NCBI GenBank assembly: GCA_030616165.1
Contig: JAUWXV010000167.1
Coordinates: 1-8,151, forward strand
Direction: 5' to 3'
Source of the DNA: a bacterium
GTDB taxonomy: Bacteria > SM23-31 > JAUVVT01
Length of the DNA: 8,151 bases
Shown here: positions 1-6,662 of the stretch, one piece after another
How the letters are laid out: each line of letters opens with the position of its first letter
How positions within the stretch are numbered: position 1 is the first letter of the stretch
The notes under the pieces: model-generated
What the model was told of the DNA's origin: nothing
The model's database searches: none
Seen by the model: the letters and a program-made list of their open reading frames with translations, nothing else
Position numbers and translations under genes: made by a program

Positions 1-13
1 AATTATTGTTATA

Positions 14-41
14 GTATGGACAACCCGAGGGTTGTCCATAC
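14..41. repeat. REP-like perfect palindrome (13-bp arms, 2-nt loop)
   Basis: The arm GTATGGACAACCC (14-26) is followed by GA and then its exact reverse complement (29-41). The element stands out as a GC-rich island in very AT-rich non-coding DNA. Its foot is GTAT, one base from the GTAG tetranucleotide that precedes REP hairpins. It lies about 320 bp upstream of the peptidase promoter and is not followed by a T-run, so an intrinsic terminator is less likely than a dispersed palindrome. Only its hairpin form is certain; membership of a mobile REP family is inferred from similar elements elsewhere in the window. Confidence 0.75.
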
Positions 42-360
42 AAGACTGATGAATAGTGTAAATATTCAATTTATTAAACCATTTTATTAAATTTTGAAAT
101 ATAAATTTTTTTTGTATCGCAATTTTTGGGTAATATATATATAATTTTTTCAGTAGACTCTAAGAAATAGTTTTTATTAGAAATAAATTTAATGAAACAA
201 ATATTTATGAATTATTCAGGTTATTTGAATTTTTGTTTTTATTTTCAGAAATTTTGAATATTTTCATTCTCAAAATAATTCCTTATTGGTTTCAACATTC
301 TAACTAATTTTAAGTTTTAAGAAACTATTATTAAAAAAATGATATTTTATAAGAAATTAT
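42..360. other. AT-rich non-coding leader
   Basis: About 320 bases with no credible reading frame on either strand and no RNA-like conserved structure that I can recognise. It is almost wholly A/T with many homopolymer runs. It ends where the promoter of the M14 peptidase gene begins. Confidence 0.5.
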
Positions 361-389
361 TTGACTAAAGATGGAAATTATGTTATATT
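361..389 (+). promoter_or_regulatory. Sigma70-type promoter of the M14 peptidase gene
   Basis: TTGACT at 361-366 matches the -35 consensus at five of six bases. After a 17-base spacer comes TATATT at 384-389, also five of six. The TG at 381-382 forms an extended -10 (TGT before TATATT). Transcription would begin near 396, leaving a leader of about 40 bases before ATG 436. The TTG of this -35 box is also the first possible start codon of the open frame, which is a strong reason not to start the protein there. Confidence 0.6.
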
Positions 390-435
390 TTTTCATAATA
401 AACTAATATATAATAAAATATTAATGGTGAGGGAA

Positions 436-3015
436 ATGAAATTAAAGATAAGAAATTGTTTTCTGATTTTATTTCTTGGTTTAATTTTAAGCCTTAATGC
501 CCAGATAATATCTTCTCCTGAAAGTTTTCTTGGCTTTAAAGTTGGAGAAGATTATAAATTGGCGAGCTGGGAGCAGATAGTAAATTATTTTAATCTTCTT
601 GATGAATCCTCTGATAAAATTCGTGTTACCGAACTTGGAAAGAGCACGGAAGGAAATCCATTTATTATGGCAGTTGTTTCTTCATCGGAGAATATGTTGA
701 ATCTTGACGAATATAAAAGTATTGCGAGACGTCTTGCTGTTGGAGGGATAAGCGAGCAACAAGCAGGGAGGCTTTCAAAGGAAGGGAAATCGGTTTTATT
801 GGTCACATGCGGTATTCACGCTTCAGAGGTAGGTGCCGCCCAGATGTCAATGGAACTTGCCTACAAATTGATAACCGAACAGACACCCGAAAACAGGGAA
901 ATTCTTGATAACGTGATATTTCTCCTTGTACCTTCTTTTAATCCGGATGGTTTAATAATGGTCAGGGATTGGTATAATAAATATTTACAGACTCCCTATG
1001 AAGCAAGCGGGATGCCCTGGCTCTATCACAAGTATACCGGACACGATAATAATCGGGATGCATTTATGCTTACACAGGTTGAATCTCAGTATGTCACAAA
1101 GATTTTATACAAAGATTGGTTTCCGCAGGTTTATCTTGATGCCCATCAGATGGGCAGGAGCGGTCCGAGACTATTTGTTCCCCCTTTTGCAGACCCTGCC
1201 AATCCTAATGTTGACCCTTTAGTTTGGAGAGGGATTGCCCTTATGGGCTCCCATATGGCAGCAGGGCTTCAGGCTAATGGTCACTCCGGAGTTGTTTCAA
1301 ATGCTATGTATACCGGATGGTGGGAGGGGGCTTTTCTTATGGAGGCGTTTTTCCATAACTGTATTGGACTTCTTACCGAGATGGCAAGTGTCAATATAGC
1401 AAGCCCTGTGTTTCAACGGTTTTCAGAATTAAGCGGGGCTCGAAGGGGAATGCGCGGGTATGAAATTGCGATGAATTTTCCTGACCCATGGAAAGGAGGA
1501 TGGTGGAGACTGAGAGACATTGTCGATTACGAACTAACGGCTTCTTTTTCCTTATTAGATGCTTGTGCAACCTATAAAGAAGAATTGCTTTATAATATAT
1601 GGAAAATGGGGAACAATGCGGTGGAAAAAGGAAAGAATGAGCCCCCTTATGCTTATATAATTCCTAAAAAACAGTGGGATACACCAACTTCATTAAAGAT
1701 GCTTGATGTACTTATTCAGGGAGGGATTGAGGTTCATAGGTCGCGAAGTTCATTTATTGCTGATGGAATAGAATATCCAGAAGGTACCTATGTTATACTT
1801 ATGTCTCAGCCTTACAGGGCTTTTGCAAAGGATATGCTTGAACCCCAGAAATACCCTGATATTCGTCAATATGCTGATGGACCCCCGGTACCCCCTTATG
1901 ATGTTGCGGGATGGACTCTACCCTACCAAATGGGGGTGAAGGTTAGAGAAGTTATAACCCCAATTCAAGGCGACTTTGTGACGGTAAATAAAATTGAAAT
2001 GCTAAAGGGAGAAGTACCTTCAGATAAAGGAGATGAATATATTCTCAAACATAATACAAATAACAGTATTATTGCTGTTAATAGGCTTCTTAAGGATGGT
2101 TATGAATTGTATTTATCGGCTGATAAAATCAAAGTGGGTGAAGAGGAATATCCTTCAGGAACTATAATAATTTCATCAAAGACGGGAATATACGAAAAAT
2201 TAAAATCCCTTGCAGAGGAACTTTCACTGGAGTTTGTATCGGCATCAAATTCAATCCCCGGGAAGGGTTATAAAGTGAGAAAACCGAGATTTGGTATGTA
2301 TAAACCCTGGTCAGCAAGTATGTCAGAAGGCTGGAACAGATGGTTATTGGAAAAATATGAATTCGAATTTAAAAATATATTAAATTCAGAGATGAAAGCA
2401 GGTACTCTTAATGAGCGATATGATGTTATATATGTACCGGATATACGTGCCGAAGGAATAATAGAGGGAAGAGCCGAAGGAACAGTTCCGCCGGCGTTTG
2501 CTAAAGGGATAGGGAATGAAGGGCTTGCTAATTTGAAGGAATTTGTCAAAAATGGCGGTACATTAATTATGCTTGATTCTGCCTGTGAGTTGGTTATTGG
2601 GGAATTGGGTCTCCCGGTTGTAAATGTGCTGAAGGGTATTGATTCAGAGAAGTTTTTCTGTCCTGGTTCAATTTTAAAGATTGAGGTGAATAATAATCAT
2701 CCAGTTGGATTTGGTATGGAAAATGAAGCGGCTGCAAATTTTTCCCGAAGCCCTGCTTTCAGAGTTATTCCATCGTTTAATATAGATGCAGAAGTGGTTG
2801 CGAAATATCCCGCTAAAAATCCACTTATGAGCGGATGGATTCTTGGTGAGAAAAATATTTTTAATAGAGCAGCAGTTGTAGATATTCCTTACGAAAAAGG
2901 GCATGTCATTTTGATAGGATTTAATGTGATACAGAGAGCGCAAGCATATGGGACTTTCAAAATCTTATTTAATTCAATATTTTATGGCGCTTCTGAACTG
3001 ACCGAACTGCCGTAA
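436..3015 (+). CDS. Secreted M14-family zinc carboxypeptidase with GATase-like C-terminal region
   Basis: Product of 859 residues from ATG 436. The frame stays open to TTG 361, but that codon is the -35 box. ATG 436 has GGTGA five bases upstream and opens directly on a signal peptide: K/R-rich start, hydrophobic residues 8-20, likely cleavage LNA/Q after residue 22. ATG 424 is the alternative. The peptidase domain spans about residues 40-390. Zinc ligands appear to be H128 and E131 (IHASE) and H237 (LDAHQMG); the catalytic glutamate is E315 (LLTEMAS). FNPDG (168-172) and NNRD (205-208) fit the substrate-binding part of the M14 fold, so the active site looks complete. The last 250 or so residues, with a VKNGGTLIMLDS segment near 705-716, resemble the class I glutamine-amidotransferase-like fold found behind M14 domains in large bacterial family members. 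Probable role: trimming of peptides or peptidoglycan-derived peptides in the periplasm or outside the cell. Substrate unknown. No obvious terminator follows. Confidence 0.9.
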   Translation: MKLKIRNCFLILFLGLILSLNAQIISSPESFLGFKVGEDYKLASWEQIVNYFNLLDESSDKIRVTELGKSTEGNPFIMAVVSSSENMLNLDEYKSIARRLAVGGISEQQAGRLSKEGKSVLLVTCGIHASEVGAAQMSMELAYKLITEQTPENREILDNVIFLLVPSFNPDGLIMVRDWYNKYLQTPYEASGMPWLYHKYTGHDNNRDAFMLTQVESQYVTKILYKDWFPQVYLDAHQMGRSGPRLFVPPFADPANPNVDPLVWRGIALMGSHMAAGLQANGHSGVVSNAMYTGWWEGAFLMEAFFHNCIGLLTEMASVNIASPVFQRFSELSGARRGMRGYEIAMNFPDPWKGGWWRLRDIVDYELTASFSLLDACATYKEELLYNIWKMGNNAVEKGKNEPPYAYIIPKKQWDTPTSLKMLDVLIQGGIEVHRSRSSFIADGIEYPEGTYVILMSQPYRAFAKDMLEPQKYPDIRQYADGPPVPPYDVAGWTLPYQMGVKVREVITPIQGDFVTVNKIEMLKGEVPSDKGDEYILKHNTNNSIIAVNRLLKDGYELYLSADKIKVGEEEYPSGTIIISSKTGIYEKLKSLAEELSLEFVSASNSIPGKGYKVRKPRFGMYKPWSASMSEGWNRWLLEKYEFEFKNILNSEMKAGTLNERYDVIYVPDIRAEGIIEGRAEGTVPPAFAKGIGNEGLANLKEFVKNGGTLIMLDSACELVIGELGLPVVNVLKGIDSEKFFCPGSILKIEVNNNHPVGFGMENEAAANFSRSPAFRVIPSFNIDAEVVAKYPAKNPLMSGWILGEKNIFNRAAVVDIPYEKGHVILIGFNVIQRAQAYGTFKILFNSIFYGASELTELP

Positions 3016-3208
3016 TTCATAAATAATTTATTTTGTAAGTACATAAATATTGTTCTCTCCCTATTAAATACATTTTTACAAACAGGATATATTTTATTGT
3101 TTTTGAATCTCAGGAGCATATCGAAATTAAATCATTAACATTTTTGAAATAAGTATAATTTTTTTCATCCTAATCACAGTAAAAGGTAGTGTTAAAATTT
3201 CTAATTCT

Positions 3209-3706
3209 ATGAAAAAAAATATAAATTCGCGTAGGGGTGAACTTGTTCACCCTGATGATTATTTTTCCTATCGAAAGAATTCTTTGCGTTTAAAAAACTT
3301 TGATTATCGCTTGCCTGGTCCTTATTTTGTTACAATCTGCACAAATAAAAGGATAAATTTGTTTAAATGTTCTACTGTTCGTGATAAACTGACAGAGATA
3401 ATTAAAACCGTAGGGTCGGATTTATCCGCCCAAATCCATAGCATTTCTATTGCCACAGACCATATTCATGGACTATTCAGTTTACCGGAAGACAAAAAAG
3501 TTTCTTTATCTAAATTTGCAGCAATAACAAAAGTTCGCATAACACAATTTTTCCGAGAAGGGCGGGTAAACCCGCCCCTACGCGTATGGCAGCGAGGATT
3601 TTATGACCATGTGATAAGGAATGAAAATGATTTTTTAGAGAAAGTACAGTATATGGAAAATCATCCAATAAAAGAAGAAAGCAATACTTACATTGAGTGG
3701 CATTGA
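3209..3706 (+). CDS. REP-associated tyrosine transposase (RAYT, Y1/HUH family)
   Basis: 165 residues. The family signature LRLKNFDYRLPGPYFVTICT lies at residues 26-45, the metal-binding HUH pair is H85/H87 (ATDHIHG), and the catalytic tyrosine is probably Y132 in VWQRGFYDHVIRNE. YMENHP (148-153) matches the usual C-terminal YIexNP motif. Family members are single-strand DNA endonucleases that recognise REP hairpins with a GTAG foot, and they usually occur as single chromosomal copies. All key residues are present, so the enzyme may be active. Two stretches look inserted relative to the family core: residues 7-15 (SRRGELVHP) and 118-125 (GRVNPPLR). Both are translated REP-like palindromes, annotated separately. 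The start is ATG 3209, the only ATG upstream of the core. It lacks a Shine-Dalgarno sequence. TGTTAAAAT (3190-3198) could be an extended -10 giving an almost leaderless mRNA, but there is no good -35. TTG 3284 is a less likely start. Confidence 0.9.
   Translation: MKKNINSRRGELVHPDDYFSYRKNSLRLKNFDYRLPGPYFVTICTNKRINLFKCSTVRDKLTEIIKTVGSDLSAQIHSISIATDHIHGLFSLPEDKKVSLSKFAAITKVRITQFFREGRVNPPLRVWQRGFYDHVIRNENDFLEKVQYMENHPIKEESNTYIEWH
3228..3252 (+). repeat. REP-like hairpin within the RAYT coding region, element 1
   Basis: The foot CGCGTAGGGG (3228-3237) contains GTAG at 3231-3234. The hairpin is GGGTGAAC (3235-3242), loop TT, GTTCACCC (3245-3252), a perfect 8-bp stem. It is read in frame as residues 7-15 of the transposase, ahead of the conserved core, where family members need no such sequence. 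It has the same length and foot as element 2 in the opposite orientation. Confidence 0.8.
3560..3584 (-). repeat. REP-like hairpin within the RAYT coding region, element 2
   Basis: Read on the minus strand, the foot CGCGTAGGGG (3584 down to 3575) with GTAG leads into GGGCGGGT, a TT-containing loop and ACCCGCCC. On the + strand the arms are GGGCGGGT (3560-3567) and ACCCGCCC (3570-3577), a perfect 8-bp stem. It encodes GRVNPPLR (118-125), placed between the HUH motif and the catalytic tyrosine without disrupting either. It is inverted relative to element 1. Confidence 0.85.
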
Positions 3707-3779
3707 TAATTTTTGCGAGATGGGCGGGTAAACCCACCAGAGGCGGACAAGCCCGCCCTAAGAATATGGCATTGACAAT
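3698..3779. repeat. 13-base direct repeat flanking the composite REP element
   Basis: TGGCATTGATAAT (3698-3710) contains the last two codons and the stop of the RAYT gene. TGGCATTGACAAT (3767-3779) repeats it with one mismatch. Between them lie 56 bases that hold the double hairpin. This is what insertion with target duplication, or slippage, would leave. One alternative is that the right copy is partly element sequence, because TATGGCA also follows element 2 (3585-3591). Confidence 0.55.
3722..3759 (-). repeat. Composite (two-hairpin) REP-like element downstream of RAYT
   Basis: Two hairpins stand in tandem: 3723-3738 (GGCGGGT, AA, ACCCACC) and 3742-3757 (GGCGGAC, AA, GCCCGCC). Each has one C-A or A-C mismatch on the + strand. 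On the minus strand both mismatches become G-T(U) wobbles and both loops read TT, so the minus strand is the structured one, as for element 2. The minus-strand foot is TTAGGG in place of GTAGGGG. The outer GGGCGGG and CCCGCCC arms (3722-3728 and 3752-3758) could also pair with each other. Confidence 0.75.
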
Positions 3780-3802
3780 GATTTTTATAGTGCCTTTATA
3801 AT
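3772..3802 (+). promoter_or_regulatory. Candidate promoter of the Gfo/Idh gene
   Basis: A perfect -35 TTGACA (3772-3777) and a perfect -10 TATAAT (3797-3802) are separated by 19 bases, two more than optimal. Transcription would start near 3809, leaving a leader of about 94 bases before GTG 3903. The -35 box lies in the right copy of the 13-base repeat; the left copy reads TTGATA at the same place. In AT-rich DNA one box can arise by chance, but two perfect boxes are less likely. Confidence 0.4.
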
Positions 3803-3890
3803 TTGTAAGATAAATGTAATAGCGACCAGAAGTTCATCATAATAACTATAATAATATCTGAAATTTTTTGACAAAACTCAATAAAATTAC

Positions 3891-3896
3891 AGGAGA
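3891..3896 (+). promoter_or_regulatory. Ribosome binding site deciding the GTG start at 3903
   Basis: AGGAGA lies six bases before GTG 3903. This is the best-placed site in the region, and it fixes a GTG start immediately ahead of a signal-like N-terminus. Confidence 0.75.
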
Positions 3897-3902
3897 TATA
3901 TT

Positions 3903-5018
3903 GTGAAAAATTTTCATTTCAAGTGTGTTCTTATTTGTCTTATTTTTATTATTTTTACTTCAATCGCTGTGACATCTGAAACAGCGGGAAAACAACCCCC
4001 TAAATTCCGATTAGGAATAATAGGATTATTACACAGTCATGCGTGGGGCAATCTAAGAGCCATAGCGAAGATGCCGGATGTGGAAATTGTCGGTATTGCT
4101 GAATCTGCTGAGATGCTCCGAAATGAAGCAGAGAAATATGTTCCGGACGTTAAATTTTACAATAATTATAATGTGATGCTCGAAGAGACCAAGCCGGAGG
4201 CTGTCTGGGCTTTTGTTGAAAATAATCGACATCTGGAGATTGTGAAAGCATGTGCACCAAAGGGGGTTCATATCATATTTGAAAAGCCGTTGGCGTCAAC
4301 ATTTGCTAACGCTAAGGAGATGCTTAGGCTTGCAAAAAAGCACAATGTGAATTTGATGACCAATTATCAGATGGCATGGTGGTCTTCGAACTATGTGGCT
4401 CATGATGCTGCTTCTTCAGGTGAAATAGGAGATGTTTGGAGGGTGCATGCTATAATAGGTCACGGTGGTCCTGGCGTAGCAAATGAACCTAAAAAAAGAG
4501 CAGGTGATTATTTTCTTGAATGGCTGAATGATGAGGAGAAAAACGGAGGTGGTGCTATTATAGATTTTGGATGTTATGGAGCTTTGTGGGCATGCTGGTT
4601 TTTAGGGAAACCACTATCTGTTCAGGCGGTAGTAAATTTCCGCAGACCAGACAGATACAAGGTCGACGATAATTCAGTTATTCTCTGTAAATACCCGAGA
4701 GGTGTAGCCATTCTGGAGGGGTCCTGGTCTCTGCCGAGAAGTTTTCAGGATTTGGAGGTCTTTGGTGATAGAGGGAGTTTATATATAACGGGAAGAAACG
4801 TGGAGATGAGGGTAAGAAGAGAAACAAATAATTTAGAATTGCCTCCATTACCTGAGAACAGGAGCTCCGCTATTTCATATTTGATTGACCATATCCGAAG
4901 AGGTGTTCCTGTTGAAGGTTTAGTTGGACCTGAAATTAATTTGGATGTTGTTGAAATTATGGAGGCGGCTAAAATTTCAATTAAGACTGGAAAATCTGTT
5001 TCCCTGCCATTGGATTAA
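3903..5018 (+). CDS. Exported Gfo/Idh/MocA-family oxidoreductase
   Basis: 371 residues from GTG 3903. Residues 1-24 look like a Sec signal or anchor: K2, K7, then a hydrophobic run at 9-23. There is no twin-arginine motif and no clear lipobox. The Rossmann domain starts at RLGIIGLLHSHAWGN (36-50), in which the usual GxGxxG is altered: LHSHA follows GIIGL. FEKPLA (126-131) is the family EKP motif, with K128 the likely catalytic lysine. GGGAIIDFGCYGALW (215-229) is the substrate-domain motif, and Y225 stands where glucose-fructose oxidoreductase and dihydrodiol dehydrogenase have tyrosine and many relatives have histidine. The C-terminal part (140-340) fits the family's alpha/beta substrate domain, and the length is normal once the signal is removed. 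Such enzymes use NAD(P) to oxidise or reduce sugars or cyclitols; exported members often keep the cofactor tightly bound. The true substrate is unknown. The gene ends 113 bp before nagA, so co-transcription is possible but not shown. Confidence 0.88.
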   Translation: MKNFHFKCVLICLIFIIFTSIAVTSETAGKQPPKFRLGIIGLLHSHAWGNLRAIAKMPDVEIVGIAESAEMLRNEAEKYVPDVKFYNNYNVMLEETKPEAVWAFVENNRHLEIVKACAPKGVHIIFEKPLASTFANAKEMLRLAKKHNVNLMTNYQMAWWSSNYVAHDAASSGEIGDVWRVHAIIGHGGPGVANEPKKRAGDYFLEWLNDEEKNGGGAIIDFGCYGALWACWFLGKPLSVQAVVNFRRPDRYKVDDNSVILCKYPRGVAILEGSWSLPRSFQDLEVFGDRGSLYITGRNVEMRVRRETNNLELPPLPENRSSAISYLIDHIRRGVPVEGLVGPEINLDVVEIMEAAKISIKTGKSVSLPLD

Positions 5019-5076
5019 TAATCCTTTGGATTAAAGTTAATATCAAAGATTTAGAAATATTTTAAAGTTTTTTTGC

Positions 5077-5100
5077 GCAACTTTTTTATAAAAAAGTTGC
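5077..5100. repeat. 24-bp perfect palindrome between the Gfo/Idh gene and nagA
   Basis: GCAACTTTTTTA (5077-5088) is followed directly by its exact reverse complement (5089-5100). The stem is A/T-rich, has no spare loop, and is not followed by a T-run on either strand. It is therefore a poor intrinsic terminator. An operator or attenuating hairpin just upstream of nagA is possible, as is an accident of AT-rich sequence. No GTAG foot is present. Confidence 0.6.
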
Positions 5101-5131
5101 AAATATAAATATAATTCTAATTCATATAATA

Positions 5132-6295
5132 TTGAAATTGATAGATAAATTAATCATAACGAATTGTGATATTATAAGCCCTTTTGAAGAGAAGGCAGAT
5201 GCTGAAATACTTATTGATAAAGCTAAAATTATTAAAATAGGTTCGAGTGGAGATTTTTCAAAAAAGGATAATATTATTGACGCTGAGGGCAGGATTGTAT
5301 CTCCGGGTTTTATAGATGTTCACATCCAGGGTGCAGGCGGAGCCGACGTTCTTGACGGCACGTATGACGGTCTTTCCGCTATATCAATGACTTGTGCTAA
5401 GTTTGGAGTAACCGGTTTCCTTGCCACAACTGTATTCCGGCCTGACGGTGATAACAGACATCTGAGTAATGTTTGTGAGTCTGCGAAAAAAAATCTCGGA
5501 GGAGCACAACTTCTTGGTATCCATATCGAAGGACCTTTTATCGCACCCGAAAAAAAGGGCATGATTAAATCCGACTGTATATGTGAACCATCTGAAAAAG
5601 CACTTGATGAAATCTTAAAAATCACCGAAGGGAATTTACGTTTGATGACAATTGCACCTGAGTTGGAAAATAGTACGACAATAATCAAAAGTCTTGTAAA
5701 AAGTGGAGTAGCAGCATCATTCGGACATTCAAATGCTACATATGAGCAAACAGTTAAAGGGATTGTCTCCGGTATCAGTCATGTTACACATCTATTTAAT
5801 GCAATGCCTTCAATACACCATCGAGAACCAGGTCCTATACCGGCGATTTTTGAAGATGATAACATAACAGCGCAAATAATATTTGATGGAGTCCATATCC
5901 ATCCGACTATACTTAAGTTTGCAACTAAAATTCTTGGTGAGAAGCGATTTGTAGTAATAACGGATGGAATGCAGGCGATGGGTCTTCTAGATGGTAAATA
6001 TGTATATAACTATCTGGAATATGAGTCGAAAAATGGTACTGCCAGATACCTTGACGGAACACTTATTGGAACTTCCTTGGGAATTTGTCAATTAGTTAAG
6101 CGATGTGTTAAATTATCTGATAATACACTCCGTACAGCAATAAGAGCGGCATCATTCAATCCAGCGTATACTCTGGGAATTGAAGGTAAAAAAGGGAGTA
6201 TTGAAGTTGGAAAAGATGCTGATATTGTTATCCTTAATAAAGACCTTTCGGTATGGAAAACAATTATTAATGGTAAAATTGTCTATGAGGAATAA
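5132..6295 (+). CDS. nagA: N-acetylglucosamine-6-phosphate deacetylase
   Basis: 387 residues, the usual length for NagA. The enzyme removes acetate from GlcNAc-6-phosphate in the cytoplasm, giving glucosamine-6-phosphate, during use of amino sugars from chitin, glycans or recycled cell wall. Amidohydrolase fold: PGFIDVHIQG (58-67) with H64 but not a full HxH; HIEGPF (131-136) with metal ligand E133; GHS with H199; THLFNAM with H220; FDGVHIHP (251-258); TDGM with catalytic D278. A/G-rich C-terminal beta segments (GKDADIVIL, 360-368) close the small sandwich domain. All residues matching the E. coli metal and catalytic set (E131, H195, H216, D273) are present. The start is TTG 5132, the first usable start after the upstream in-frame stop at 5063. 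There is no Shine-Dalgarno sequence and no upstream ATG. The neighbouring oxidoreductase suggests sugar catabolism, but nagB, nagK and a transporter are absent from the window. Confidence 0.93.
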   Translation: MKLIDKLIITNCDIISPFEEKADAEILIDKAKIIKIGSSGDFSKKDNIIDAEGRIVSPGFIDVHIQGAGGADVLDGTYDGLSAISMTCAKFGVTGFLATTVFRPDGDNRHLSNVCESAKKNLGGAQLLGIHIEGPFIAPEKKGMIKSDCICEPSEKALDEILKITEGNLRLMTIAPELENSTTIIKSLVKSGVAASFGHSNATYEQTVKGIVSGISHVTHLFNAMPSIHHREPGPIPAIFEDDNITAQIIFDGVHIHPTILKFATKILGEKRFVVITDGMQAMGLLDGKYVYNYLEYESKNGTARYLDGTLIGTSLGICQLVKRCVKLSDNTLRTAIRAASFNPAYTLGIEGKKGSIEVGKDADIVILNKDLSVWKTIINGKIVYEE

Positions 6296-6403
6296 AATTA
6301 AGGATAAGATATATCGTGTTCTAAATATTTCTGAATGAGTCAAAATTATTTTTATATTATTGTGGAATCTGAATTTTTTTTGTGAATAAGGTTAAGATGT
6401 TAA

Positions 6404-6429
6404 TAGGACAGACAAGAATGTCTGTCCTA
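6404..6429 (-). repeat. REP-like palindrome with GTAG foot
   Basis: TAGGACAGACA (6404-6414), loop AGAA, then TGTCTGTCCTA (6419-6429), a perfect 11-bp stem. Read on the minus strand it begins GGTAGGACAG, so GTAG (6430 down to 6427) sits at the foot as in REP sequences. The stem is unrelated to those in the RAYT gene. Confidence 0.8.
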
Positions 6430-6457
6430 CCAAATAAATATTCTGAATCACGCACTT

Positions 6458-6498
6458 TCTCTGTTGGTGACAACACCAACCCGAAGGGCACGCAGAGA
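6458..6498. repeat. Branched palindromic element (possible REP/BIME-like)
   Basis: The outer arms TCTCT (6458-6462) and AGAGA (6494-6498) enclose two hairpins: GTTGGTG-ACAA-CACCAAC (6463-6480) and CCC-GAA-GGG (6480-6488, sharing C6480). This gives a branched fold in a GC-richer patch. It lies 28 bases after the preceding palindrome. No GTAG foot is visible. It may be another repeat family or a terminator-like structure. Confidence 0.6.
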
Positions 6499-6662
6499 GC
6501 TGATACCTGATTCTATAATTTTTTAGATGTGATTTTTAAAAAGTCTTGATTGATTTATTTAATTTTTATATATTTCAAAGAAAAAGAAAATTAATTAAAT
6601 GGTTAATTCATAAATTGTTCTTACAAAATAAAATCATGTTTAAGTAAAATAACAAATATTGA

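Noticed and set aside
3868-3873. TTGACA just upstream of the Gfo/Idh gene as its -35 box
   Set aside because: At 17 bases downstream lies the ribosome site AGGAGA rather than a -10 box, so no promoter can be completed with it.
5077-5100. Palindrome as intrinsic terminator of the Gfo/Idh gene
   Set aside because: The stem is mostly A/T and is not followed by a T-run on either strand.
5320-5688. 122-codon minus-strand frame inside nagA
   Set aside because: NagA motifs on the + strand cover the same bases, and the antisense product has no recognisable feature.
3013-6632. 12-base direct match (TAATTCATAAAT at 3013 and 6604) and 13-base inverted match (3027-3039 and 6620-6632) between two spacers
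   Set aside because: Both matches are nearly pure A/T in AT-rich spacers and are not tied to hairpins or gene ends, so chance is the simpler explanation.
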